From Polyangiaceae bacterium (GTDB lineage Bacteria > Myxococcota_A > Polyangia > Polyangiales > Polyangiaceae), in assembly GCA_016712345.1 (NCBI GenBank), contig JADJRH010000011.1:2046001-2110000 (forward strand): a stretch of 64,000 nt of DNA, given 5' to 3'. How positions within the stretch are numbered: the first letter of the stretch is position 1; every line of letters starts with the position of its first letter. The notes beneath the pieces are model-generated. The model had not been told where the DNA came from. It did not search any database and saw only the letters and a program-made list of their open reading frames with translations. This document shows positions 26,301 through 34,219 of the stretch, in pieces. The position numbers and the translations under genes were made by a program.

Positions 26301-28973
26301 GCCGCCGGCAGCCCTGACACATTTCGAATGGCGGGGCAGATCGGTTCGAACATTCTGACCAACATGTTGGGTCAAGATCTTGAGGAGATTGCCCGCAAAA
26401 TAGCGATCTACCGCGGCGCATGGCGCGAGGCGGGGCACCCCGGCGAAGGGGTTGTGAGCCTCATGCTCCATACCTTTGTGGGCGCGGACATGAACGCGGT
26501 TCGAGCGGTGGTGAAACAGCCGTTTATCAACTACCTAAAAACCTCCACCGACCTTGTAAAAAAGGCGCGTTGGGAGTTTCCAGCGTTTGCTCAACCCGGG
26601 CGTGACAAAGGGAAGGTGTCTGACAATCCCGAGGTGGAAGACCTGACAGCCGACGAAATCGACGCTGTGATGGAGCACGCTTTTGAGCGGTATTTTCACA
26701 CCAACGGTCTTTTTGGAACCGTGGATGTTTGTCTTGAATTCGTCGATCGTCTCAAAGGGGTAGGGGTCGACGAAATTGCCTGTCTTGTCGACTTTGGAAT
26801 TGCTACTGAAACGGTGCTTGAAAGTTTTGTTCACCTGAATGAGCTGCGCGAGCGGTGCACCGCAACGCTTGTGATCGAGGGAGCGAGCCCCGCCGCCGTC
26901 GCGGCCCAAATTCGCCGTCATGGTGTGACCCATTTGCAGTGTACACCTTCAATGGCTCGCATGTTGGCGAGTGATCCTGAAGGGAAAGACGCGTTGCGGC
27001 TGCTTCACAAGCTGCTCCTCGGGGGTGAGGCGCTTCCGCAAGTGCTTGCCGACGAGCTTTCGCCTCTTGTTCAGGGAGATCTCTTAAACATGTACGGACC
27101 TACCGAAACAACGGTGTGGTCTTCCACTGCGCGAATAGACCCTCGGGGTGGGCCTGTGACCATTGGTCTGCCCATTCTAAATACGCAGATGTACATTCTC
27201 GATAAACACAAACAAAGGCTTCCCGTGGGGGTTGCCGGTGAACTTTATATCGGCGGTGAGGGGGTTGTTCGAGGGTATCTCGATCGGCCTGAACTGACGG
27301 CCGAACGGTTTGTTGCAGATTCGTTTCGGCCGCGCGTGGGGGGTCGACTTTATCGCACGGGTGACTTGGCTCGGTTTCGGCCCGACGGAGCCATTGAGTT
27401 TTTGGGGCGCACCGATCATCAAGTGAAGCTGCGCGGCCATCGCATTGAACTTGGCGAGATCGACGCGGTGTTGGGTCGTCACCCCGGCGTTCGTCAGTGT
27501 GTGACCGTTGCGCGTGAAGATGTGCCGGGTGATCCGCGGCTTGTTGCTTATGTGGTGGCGAATTTAGACCATGCAGTCAAGGCAGATCTACCCACCCAAG
27601 GTGAGGCTACCTGGCAGGCCATTTGGGAAGAAACGTACTCCACAGGTTCCAATGCGAGTGGCGAATCTACCCAGGCCGATCCCACATTTAACACCGCCGG
27701 TTGGAACAGCAGCTTCAGCGGCGAGCCCATTTTGGCTCATGAAATGCGCGATTGGTTAAAGCTCACAACAGATCGCATTTTGTCGCTCGGGGCGAAACGG
27801 ATATTGGAGATCGGTTGTGGCACCGGCTTGGTGTTGTTTCGAGTGGCGCCGCACTGTGAACACTACCGCGGGGTTGACTTTTCGCCGGCCGCGTTGCGAT
27901 GGGTAGAACGCCATCTACCCACGATGGGGCTCTCCAACGTTACGCTTCGTCACCGTGCGGCCGATGACTTTTCAGGTGTGGAGCCCGGTTCGTTTGACTT
28001 GGTGGTCATCAACTCGGTGGTTCAATATTTTCCAAGTATTGACTACCTTGTAAAAGTCATTTCAGAAGCCGCGGCGGCGCTTTCGCCGGGCGGCGCCATT
28101 TTTATAGGCGATGTGCGCGATCGCGCTCTTTTGCGAAGCTTTCATGAAGCGGTGGAGTGTTTTCGGGATCCGTCGCTCTCGGGCACGCCCGAACTTGATC
28201 GAAGGGTTGAAAGTCGGCTCAACCGTGAAAGTGAGCTGGTGATTGATGAAGCGTTTTTCGCAGCGGCTGCCTCCCATATCGGAGGTCTTCGGGTGGAGTC
28301 GATCCTTCGAAAACACGAGGCCCCCCCAAATGAGCTGACGCGTTTTCGGTACGATGTTGTCCTTCGAAAAGAAGCCCATACAACGCGAGCGCCTGACTTG
28401 GTTTCCACAGGTCAAACGTGGTCTGCCTATGTGCACCATCCCGCTTCGAGCGCCACGGGAGAAGACCGTGCTCTCGAAATTCGATCGTACCTTCGATCCA
28501 AGTTGCCTGACTACATGGTGCCGGCCACCGTGGTGTTGTTACCCGCCTTACCCCTCACCCCAAATGGGAAGATTGATCGAAAGCAGTTGCCCGCACCTGA
28601 ACGTTCTCGACGTGAAACAACGGCCGTATTCAAGCCGCCGGGCAACGAAACCGAGCGCGCCATTGCGTTGATTTGGAAAGAGCTGCTTGACTTGGAACAG
28701 GTGGGGACTGATGACAACTTTTTCGACTTGGGGGCCAGTTCTGTACTCATGGTACAGGCGCACGCCAAGCTTCGAAAAGCGCTCGAAACGCCTGTTTCAC
28801 TGGTGGACATGTTTCGATTCCCAACGGTGAGCGCGCTCGCCAAACACCTGGAGGGAGGTATGGAAGGTGAGGCTCACAGGCAGGGGCAAGATCGCGCTCT
28901 CGCCCGCAAAGAAGCCATGGCTCGCCGTCAGCAGGCGAGGCAGCGCGCTCGAACCCCTCCGGCCAAACGCTGA
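23370..28973 (+). CDS. Single-module NRPS: formyltransferase, C remnant, A with luciferase-like and methyltransferase insertions, T
   Basis: 1867 residues from the ATG at 23370. Order: formyltransferase-like domain 1-300 with Asn90, His92 (INYHDAPLP) and Asp128 (EEVDRGQIL); condensation-like remnant about 305-545; adenylation domain from about 571 (FTSGSTGRPKG). This is interrupted after FDISVLELFW by a MupA/Atu3671-type flavin luciferase-like monooxygenase, about 804-1157 (RRIDFSLFYFAADV ... GLSFASGWHANDF). The A domain resumes (NMYGPTETT, LYRTGDLARF) and is interrupted again by an SAM methyltransferase, about 1463-1655 (ILEIGCGTG). It ends with LTPNGKIDRKQL and a thiolation domain with Ser near 1790 (FFDLGASSV). 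No thioesterase or reductase is attached. It would load, and could formylate, oxidise and methylate, one amino acid. The product is unknown. Confidence 0.92.
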   Translation: MLACCLIGEGQLLAQCAEVLLREGHRVCGVISSDPSVVSWAARNGVPRIDGSSDQVAFLSREPFDYLFSVINHSVTSVEVLRLPRLGAINYHDAPLPKYAGFHATSWAILRGESTHGVTWHHMSEEVDRGQILAQREVDIAPDDTAFTLAVRCTEAAVGTFAELVAALDAQAVVPRAQPADGRSFFARKERPPAACFIAWDEPAEPIDALVRALTFGPEPNTLGVAKCLVGDEALVVQRLSLTQEPSSLPPGTVVSIDADGLRVSTASRDVVVNEFATLGGAAVSLSDLTTRYGLTHGSTLPNLSPTQREWLTDKNRSAAAAEPFWSKRLAHLSPAPFPIAGQPSGAAGQTSTWRRNLPPAVVQALGNRAPEQPAGDVLIALWGAFLARLSGEGAFDLTYRDGQTFADPSYNGKPPRVFAPAVPLRIAVDTADALSSAIGNVGAELANVRRRGPFLVDLAARSAAARRAPSIAMGVGVYTSLEDAALLPSDECVLSIAQNGAEIRWDVRLDRVPETAAAALLDHFAAFVESAANAPPGVLISDLSLLNESALSLLNAWNQTDAAPKSGLRTVHELIEEQAARTPHATALVFRDRSMTYRQLAERASKLAEVLRTHGVGPDEMVGICAQRSIEMVVGLLGILKAGGAYVPMDPHYPRDRIAMMIEDTQTRVIVTQERLVSSLPPHNATLVLLDGPQNPGPMDIQATAQRRAGPENPAYVIFTSGSTGRPKGVVVEHRNVANFFEAMDERLGPAATPGTWLAVTSISFDISVLELFWTLARGFKVVLLEEGDKASLTAGTHSTSTRRIDFSLFYFAADVGERPDDKYRLLLDGARFADKHGFTAVWTPERHFHEFGGLYPNPAVTGAALAVITDRIQIRAGSVVLPLHNPIRVAEEWSMVDNLSRGRVGLSFASGWHANDFVFAPQNYADRKAIMLQSIDTVRRLWRGESVKAQSGNGLEIDVKILPPPVQTTPPMWIAAAGSPDTFRMAGQIGSNILTNMLGQDLEEIARKIAIYRGAWREAGHPGEGVVSLMLHTFVGADMNAVRAVVKQPFINYLKTSTDLVKKARWEFPAFAQPGRDKGKVSDNPEVEDLTADEIDAVMEHAFERYFHTNGLFGTVDVCLEFVDRLKGVGVDEIACLVDFGIATETVLESFVHLNELRERCTATLVIEGASPAAVAAQIRRHGVTHLQCTPSMARMLASDPEGKDALRLLHKLLLGGEALPQVLADELSPLVQGDLLNMYGPTETTVWSSTARIDPRGGPVTIGLPILNTQMYILDKHKQRLPVGVAGELYIGGEGVVRGYLDRPELTAERFVADSFRPRVGGRLYRTGDLARFRPDGAIEFLGRTDHQVKLRGHRIELGEIDAVLGRHPGVRQCVTVAREDVPGDPRLVAYVVANLDHAVKADLPTQGEATWQAIWEETYSTGSNASGESTQADPTFNTAGWNSSFSGEPILAHEMRDWLKLTTDRILSLGAKRILEIGCGTGLVLFRVAPHCEHYRGVDFSPAALRWVERHLPTMGLSNVTLRHRAADDFSGVEPGSFDLVVINSVVQYFPSIDYLVKVISEAAAALSPGGAIFIGDVRDRALLRSFHEAVECFRDPSLSGTPELDRRVESRLNRESELVIDEAFFAAAASHIGGLRVESILRKHEAPPNELTRFRYDVVLRKEAHTTRAPDLVSTGQTWSAYVHHPASSATGEDRALEIRSYLRSKLPDYMVPATVVLLPALPLTPNGKIDRKQLPAPERSRRETTAVFKPPGNETERAIALIWKELLDLEQVGTDDNFFDLGASSVLMVQAHAKLRKALETPVSLVDMFRFPTVSALAKHLEGGMEGEAHRQGQDRALARKEAMARRQQARQRARTPPAKR

Positions 28974-29079
28974 AGGGAGCGACTGGAAACGGGGCGATTG
29001 ATGAAGGGCGCACTTCGTTAAAACATGTTGTGGACAAGCGCGTGACTGTCGTGGCGGCTGTTGCTTGTGTGGAGGTAAT

Positions 29080-29937
29080 ATGCGCGAAAAGGCTTTTTTC
29101 TTCGGCGCCCATGGCACCTTGTTTGGCATTCTGACAGAGCCGAACGGCACTCGCGATGCGGTTCGCCCCGCTGTGATTCTACTCAACGCCGGGGTGGTTC
29201 ACCGCATTGGCCCGCATCGAAAGTCTGTAAAGCTTGCTCGCAGCCTCGCGGACCAGGGTTTTTCTGTGTTCAGGTTTGACCTGGCCGGGCTGGGTGACAG
29301 CGAACCTCGTCGCGACGCGCTTTCGTTTGAAGAGGGTGCTGTGAGCGACGTGAAAGAGGCCATGGATCACCTTCAAAAAATGGGTGCGGCGACTCGTTTT
29401 CTGCTCATGGGGTTGTGTTCAGGAGCCGACATGTCTTTTCAGACGACCTGCCGTGATGAGCGCGTTGTGGGGGCGATTATGATGGACGGTTATTCTTACC
29501 CAACGCCTGAATACCACGTGCGCCGGTTTGTACAGCGAGCGCGAACCGTGCGATCGTGGCGAGCATTCGGCCTTCGAAAAGCCCGCGAGCTGATGCATCG
29601 GTGGAAACATGGTCCGTCTGAAAAGGCGCCGTTGCCCACCGGCCCAATTCGCCAATATGTGCGAGAGTTTCCGCCGAAAGAGCGGTTTATCTCAGACCTG
29701 AAACACTTGGTGGGTCGGGGCGTGTTTATGCACTTTGTGTACTCAGGTGGCATGCCTGAATATTACAACTACGAACGTCAGTTTGCCGATGCTCTTGCGG
29801 GTGTACACTTCGGCGATCACGTTACATCGGAGATGTTTCCCACCGCCAATCATACCTTCACCGAGTTGGCGGAGCAGGAAGCGCTGGTTGCCGCGGCGGT
29901 GAAGTGGACGGTGCGAAGATTTGGTTCAGCCGGGTGA
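29080..29937 (+). CDS. Alpha/beta hydrolase, likely acting with the NRPS
   Basis: 285 residues; GGAGG lies four bases before the ATG at 29080, which rules out the earlier in-frame ATG. Alpha/beta hydrolase features: VILLNAGVVHRIGPHR near the oxyanion loop, FRFDLAGLGDS, nucleophile region LMGLCSGADMS, and a C-terminal His in TANHTF. The nucleophile motif reads G-L-C-S-G-A, so either Cys (GxCxG) or the next Ser could attack. The same phrase occurs in exosortase- and NRPS-associated hydrolases. Lying 106 bp after the NRPS, which lacks a release domain, it is a candidate for product release or editing. It converges on the SDR gene, with a 12-bp tail overlap. Confidence 0.8.
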   Translation: MREKAFFFGAHGTLFGILTEPNGTRDAVRPAVILLNAGVVHRIGPHRKSVKLARSLADQGFSVFRFDLAGLGDSEPRRDALSFEEGAVSDVKEAMDHLQKMGAATRFLLMGLCSGADMSFQTTCRDERVVGAIMMDGYSYPTPEYHVRRFVQRARTVRSWRAFGLRKARELMHRWKHGPSEKAPLPTGPIRQYVREFPPKERFISDLKHLVGRGVFMHFVYSGGMPEYYNYERQFADALAGVHFGDHVTSEMFPTANHTFTELAEQEALVAAAVKWTVRRFGSAG

Positions 29938-30816
29938 GGTGGAGCTTGTCAGTTGAGCGCTCAGATCCCAAAGTCGCCGCGCGGCTTCCATATCGTACGA
30001 AGCGCGGGACGACTTTGTTTCTACCATTTCTTTAAAATATTTGCCGGTGGTAGTGGCAAGCGCCGGGTCTGACGCCAATCGAATGCTGGGTTTGGCGCCC
30101 TTTTCAGGCCCCGGGTTGGTAAGACTGTTGAGAAAACCCATGGACCGCGGTCTACCCATGTAGTCTGACAAGAGGTTTGTTGAAATAACACCGGGATGAA
30201 GGCAGTTGGCGGTGACGCCGGTGCCTTCCAATCGGCGGGCCAATTCATACGTGAAAAGCACGTTTGCAAGTTTTGATTGAAAATACGCTTCAAGCGGAGT
30301 GTACCCTTTTTCCATTTGCAGATCATCCCAGCGAAGGGTGCCTCGGCTTTCTACCTGGGAAGCCACCACAACCACCCGTGATGGGGCGCTGCTTTTGAGA
30401 ACATCCAGCAGAAGGTGGGTGAGTAGAAACGGGGCTAGATGGTTCACCGCGAACTGCATTTCCAACCCGTCAACGCTCACGCGACGGTGGGGAAGGATGG
30501 CCGCCGCATTGTGAAGCAGCACATCAAGCCGCGGGCGCCCGTCGACAAGGGAAGGTGCACCCGAGCGACCGCCCAAAAAATCTGCCGCGAGCCGGCGAAT
30601 TTGGTTTTGTGAAGACAAGTCCGCGATCATCAGCGACACGGCGGCGTTTCCCGATCGCTTGACAATGTTGGCGCGCGCTTCTTCACCCTTGTCGCGGTCG
30701 CGGCATACCATGACCACAGTGCCACCGAGTTTGGCGAGCCCAAGCGCCGTTTCAGCGCCGATGCCGGTGTTGGCGCCCGTAACAATGCAAACCTTACCCT
30801 TCATTGAGCCTGCCAT
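29926..30816 (-). CDS. Short-chain dehydrogenase/reductase, retinol dehydrogenase-like
   Basis: 296 residues if started at the ATG at 30816 (MAGSMKGKVC); the second ATG at 30804 is an alternative. NAD(P) motif TGANTGIG at 13-20, DLSSQNQIRRLA, NAA (LLHNAAAI) in place of NAG, catalytic Ser in VVVASQVES and Tyr/Lys in YFQSK. The layout is that of the classical SDR group containing retinol dehydrogenase and WWOX-like enzymes. It would oxidise or reduce a small alcohol or ketone. It may tailor the neighbouring NRPS product, but it lies on the opposite strand and diverges from the lipoprotein gene at 30938. Confidence 0.88.
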   Translation of the reverse strand: MAGSMKGKVCIVTGANTGIGAETALGLAKLGGTVVMVCRDRDKGEEARANIVKRSGNAAVSLMIADLSSQNQIRRLAADFLGGRSGAPSLVDGRPRLDVLLHNAAAILPHRRVSVDGLEMQFAVNHLAPFLLTHLLLDVLKSSAPSRVVVVASQVESRGTLRWDDLQMEKGYTPLEAYFQSKLANVLFTYELARRLEGTGVTANCLHPGVISTNLLSDYMGRPRSMGFLNSLTNPGPEKGAKPSIRLASDPALATTTGKYFKEMVETKSSRASYDMEAARRLWDLSAQLTSSTSPG

Positions 30817-30937
30817 ATTTTCGGTGCACGCAGAATCGCTCAACAAGCGATCGGGCGCAAGGGTAGAAACGGGCGCTATGCCAGGATACAATACGCACTT
30901 GACGCTGTAGTCCCAGGCAATGTAACTCTCAAAAGAA

Positions 30938-31681
30938 ATGTTCTTTGGGGACAAATCAACATGGGTCGGCGCAATCGCGCTTGTGTCTTGTCTTGCTCTC
31001 GGCGGCTGCGACACCGGCCCCAAGTTGTCGCCCGCGGAGGTCACCGGGCTCAATGATGAGTTTGACGGTGGTTCTCTCGGCGCAGAATGGAAGGTGGTGA
31101 ACGCCGATACTGTCAAGATCGCCGTTCAAGCGGGCGAGCTATCCATGGTGCCGCTTCGCAACGTGGTGTGGTACCACGCGGCCCAAGGCCCTCTGGTTTA
31201 TAAAACAGTGACGGGTAACTTTCGCGTGTCCACCGTGGCTCGAACGCGCAAAGCGAGCAATCCAACCTTACCACCCGATGTGGGGTACCAATTTGGAGGC
31301 CTCATGGCTCGGGCGCCTTCGTCCGACGGTGGCAAACAAGATCACGTGTTCAACGTGGTAGGTTACCGCGGTGAGCACCTGTCAGTAGAAACGAAAACAA
31401 CGAAACAAGACCAGAGTTTTGTGCAAGGTCCACCGTGGCCAAGCCCCGATGCCGAGTTGCGCATTTGTCGCGTTAACGGGCGCGTTTATATGTACAAGCG
31501 GCCCATCGGCGGCAAAGCGTGGGAAGAGGCCTGGATGGTGAAGCGGCCCGATCTACCCGGTACACTTCAGGTGGGGTTGATTGCGTACTCTTATACCGAC
31601 GCGTTTGACCTGCGTGCCACGTTTGAAAGTGTCACATTTGCCCCCGTGACGAGTATGGATGATTGTACCAAAGACATGTAA
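30938..31681 (+). CDS. Lipoprotein with concanavalin-like (LamG/DUF1349-type) domain
   Basis: 247 residues with a signal segment and lipobox LGGC (Cys24). The mature part begins LNDEFDGGSLGAEWKVVN, typical of jelly-roll domains related to DUF1349 and glycoside hydrolase family 16-like lectins, and continues with alternating beta strands (FQFGGLMARAP-like GGLMAR, LQVGLIAYSY, FDLRATFESVTF). No catalytic Glu pair is visible, so binding is more likely than hydrolysis. It is divergent from the SDR gene, with about 120 bp between them to hold both promoters. Confidence 0.78.
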   Translation: MFFGDKSTWVGAIALVSCLALGGCDTGPKLSPAEVTGLNDEFDGGSLGAEWKVVNADTVKIAVQAGELSMVPLRNVVWYHAAQGPLVYKTVTGNFRVSTVARTRKASNPTLPPDVGYQFGGLMARAPSSDGGKQDHVFNVVGYRGEHLSVETKTTKQDQSFVQGPPWPSPDAELRICRVNGRVYMYKRPIGGKAWEEAWMVKRPDLPGTLQVGLIAYSYTDAFDLRATFESVTFAPVTSMDDCTKDM

Positions 31682-31748
31682 TGGTCAATGGGTGCTTGCG
31701 CGTCTCCACGTGCACGTTTGGGGCGTTAACGGTTGGTGTTGTTGGAGG

Positions 31749-33929
31749 TTATGCGGCGGTTGCGGCATGGGTAGATCCGTCTACCATTTGAGCGTATTGT
31801 CCGTTGGCGCGCACAAGTTCGTCGTGTTTTCCCAACTCGGCAACGGTGCCGCCGTCGAGCACCACAATTTGTTCGGCGCCTCGAACGGTGCTGAGTCGAT
31901 GGGCAATCACCACGCGCGAGCACGACAATGCTCGCAGATGTTCATCTACCCGTCGTTCCGTCACTCGGTCTAGGTGGCTTGTGGCTTCGTCGAGAAAGAG
32001 AATGGCGGGCTCATGGGCGAGCGCGCGCGCCAAGGAAAGGCGTTGGCGTTGTCCACCTGACAGGCCGCTTCCACCGTCGCCGAGGGGGGTATCGTAGCCC
32101 ATTGGCAATAAGGCAATGTCTTCGTCAATCACTGCCAGTTTAGCGGCACTTTCAATGCGATCGAGACTGAGTGCCGAGTCGCCGAAGGCGATGTTTTCGC
32201 GGATTGAACCTTGGTGGAGTGCCGACTCTTGGAGCACCACGCCGAATTGGCGGCGCAGGGAGATTCTATCGAGGTCAGTCACTTTTTTTCCGTCGTATAA
32301 AATCTCCCCTTCGGTGGGCGCATAGAGCCCCAGGAGCAATTTGAGGAGTGTGGTCTTGCCGCATCCTGTTCGCCCGACAATAGCCAATGTTTGCCCAGGT
32401 TCCACAGTGAATGAAACGCCTCGCAGCACCCACGGCGCCGCGGGGCCATAGCGAAATCCAACGTCGCGCACTTCAATCCGGCCGGTGAGTCGAGGCGCTT
32501 CAGGCAATGGGGCAGCTTGTTCAGGTTTGGCGTCCACAACATCGCTCAACCGGGCAAGGTAGGTTCCAAGCAGAGGGAGGCGCTGGCCTTGTTGAACGAG
32601 TGAACTCACAGGGGCCAAAAACGACGCGCCGAGGGCGCACAAAGCCAACATTGTACCGGCGCTCATCTCCCCACGGAGCACGGCCGACGCACCGACCCAC
32701 AGCATGGCCAACGGAGCGCCCGTGCGTAACGCTGTCATGGCGGTCTCGACGGAGGCTGCCAAACGCCCTCTTTGGAGAGAGGCTGAAACCTGACGTTGAA
32801 AGAGCCGTGTGAATCGCGCTGTGACCCGAGGTTCGGCACCGGCGGCTTTGACAGCGGCGACGTTGAAAAGCATCTCCACGAGGTAACTCTGGGCCTCGGC
32901 CTGAGCGACAGCGTGCTCTTGGGCGATTTCAGAAGCGCGTCGGGCGCTCACCGCAAGTAAAACCGCTTGAACGGCTGCCAATACAAGCACAAGTGCGCCA
33001 AACAGAGGGGCACGCGCGAGGAGCAGCGCGAGGTAGCCCACAACAAGCGCCCCGTCGAGTACAAGGGAAAATGTCTGACCGGTGAGAATGTCTCGAATGG
33101 CACTTTGACTTGCCACGCGAAGGATTAAGTCGGCGCTGGTGCGTTGCTCAAAAAAGCCCAAGGGTAGACCGAGGAGTTGACCAAAAAAGGCGGGTACAAA
33201 TCGAGTATCAATGCGCGCTTCAAGGCGAAGAAGCAACATGGCGCGGAGTTGGGAAGAAAGCGCCTGCGAGAGAACGATGGCGAGCGCGCCAAATCCGAGG
33301 AGGGGAAGGACGCGCAACGTGTTTTGGGGGCTCACATGGTCGAGAACGAGGGCCGTGAATACGGGCAGTGATAGGCCGAGCAGTTGAATGACAACCGAGA
33401 CAACAAGCGCTTGAATCAGATCGTCGGGGGCGGCGCGCAAATAGGCCCGAATGAAGGTTTTCCAGGGTGCAGCGTGGTTGGACGACACGCGTGAAAAACC
33501 AACCCCCGGAGCAAACGTGAGCACCACACCTGTCATCTCTTCATCGAGTTCTTTGGCGCCGACATGCCGCCGCCCGCGCGCCGGATCGAGGATGAGCGCG
33601 CCGTCGCCGACCATCCGCTCAATCACAACGTAATGGTCAAACCCCCAATGCGCGATCACGGGCATGGGTAGATCGGTCAGATCTTTGGGTTCTACCGAAA
33701 ATGACCGCACAACGAAGCCGAATGAGCGCGCCGCTTGGACAAGCGACAAGGTGGTAACGCCGCCGCGATCGCTGCCGACGCGGGTGCGCACTTCGGCCAA
33801 GTCGGCGTTGCGACCGTGGTGGCGAAGCAACATTGTGAGGCAGGCCGGACCACAATCGAAAGCGCTCAATTGCGCCACGAAAGGCACTTTGCGGGCGAAT
33901 AAACCCTCGGCGCTGAAGAGGGCAGTCAC
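31749..33929 (-). CDS. lanT: Peptidase-containing ABC exporter of the lanthipeptide
   Basis: 726 residues. An N-terminal C39 peptidase has Cys26 (FDCGPACL), His99 (FDHYVVI) and Asp115 (LILDPARG), the expected triad for cutting leader peptides after a double glycine. It is followed by about six membrane helices (residues about 170-430) and an ATPase with Walker A GRTGCGKTT near 515, signature LSGGQRQR and Walker B AILFLDEA. It would remove the leader of the precursor at 37591-37836 and export the modified peptide. The start overlaps the stop of the short membrane protein gene (ATGA). It is the last gene of the lanthipeptide operon. Confidence 0.92.
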   Translation of the reverse strand: MTALFSAEGLFARKVPFVAQLSAFDCGPACLTMLLRHHGRNADLAEVRTRVGSDRGGVTTLSLVQAARSFGFVVRSFSVEPKDLTDLPMPVIAHWGFDHYVVIERMVGDGALILDPARGRRHVGAKELDEEMTGVVLTFAPGVGFSRVSSNHAAPWKTFIRAYLRAAPDDLIQALVVSVVIQLLGLSLPVFTALVLDHVSPQNTLRVLPLLGFGALAIVLSQALSSQLRAMLLLRLEARIDTRFVPAFFGQLLGLPLGFFEQRTSADLILRVASQSAIRDILTGQTFSLVLDGALVVGYLALLLARAPLFGALVLVLAAVQAVLLAVSARRASEIAQEHAVAQAEAQSYLVEMLFNVAAVKAAGAEPRVTARFTRLFQRQVSASLQRGRLAASVETAMTALRTGAPLAMLWVGASAVLRGEMSAGTMLALCALGASFLAPVSSLVQQGQRLPLLGTYLARLSDVVDAKPEQAAPLPEAPRLTGRIEVRDVGFRYGPAAPWVLRGVSFTVEPGQTLAIVGRTGCGKTTLLKLLLGLYAPTEGEILYDGKKVTDLDRISLRRQFGVVLQESALHQGSIRENIAFGDSALSLDRIESAAKLAVIDEDIALLPMGYDTPLGDGGSGLSGGQRQRLSLARALAHEPAILFLDEATSHLDRVTERRVDEHLRALSCSRVVIAHRLSTVRGAEQIVVLDGGTVAELGKHDELVRANGQYAQMVDGSTHAATAA

Positions 33930-34219
33930 GGCGCCTCGGGGGGAGTGGAGGGAGGTTGAGTCAAATGGGTAGAAGCGGGCGCTTGGGTAGAAGCGGGCGC
34001 GTGGGTAGACCCATGCGATCGGGCTTGGAAAAGAGGTTTGACCTGTTGACCTACCATACCGACAAGCGTCAACGAAACGAGCAGGAGCGCCCAGACAACT
34101 CGCACTCTGCGTGTGGAGGGTACGGGCGGCGGCGGAATAGGTCGCTCACCGCGCGCTCGTCGCCGCGCCAACGCGTGGGGACGGAAGATCGATGGTTTCA
34201 TCGGCGTTTCAAGGCTCAC
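33926..34219 (-). CDS. Short single-pass membrane protein in the lanthipeptide operon (97 aa)
   Basis: Basic, Pro/Arg-rich N-terminus, one membrane segment at about 40-60 (VRVVWALLLVSLTLVGMVG), then a Ser/Thr/Pro/Ala-rich tail with STHAPASTQAPASTHLTQPP repeats. It overlaps lanM (ATGA at 34219) and the exporter gene (ATGA at 33926), so all three are coupled. The anchor resembles the first part of an HlyD-like adaptor but no coiled coil or lipoyl domain follows. It may be an accessory of the exporter or a truncated adaptor. Confidence 0.7.
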   Translation of the reverse strand: MSLETPMKPSIFRPHALARRRARGERPIPPPPVPSTRRVRVVWALLLVSLTLVGMVGQQVKPLFQARSHGSTHAPASTQAPASTHLTQPPSTPPEAP

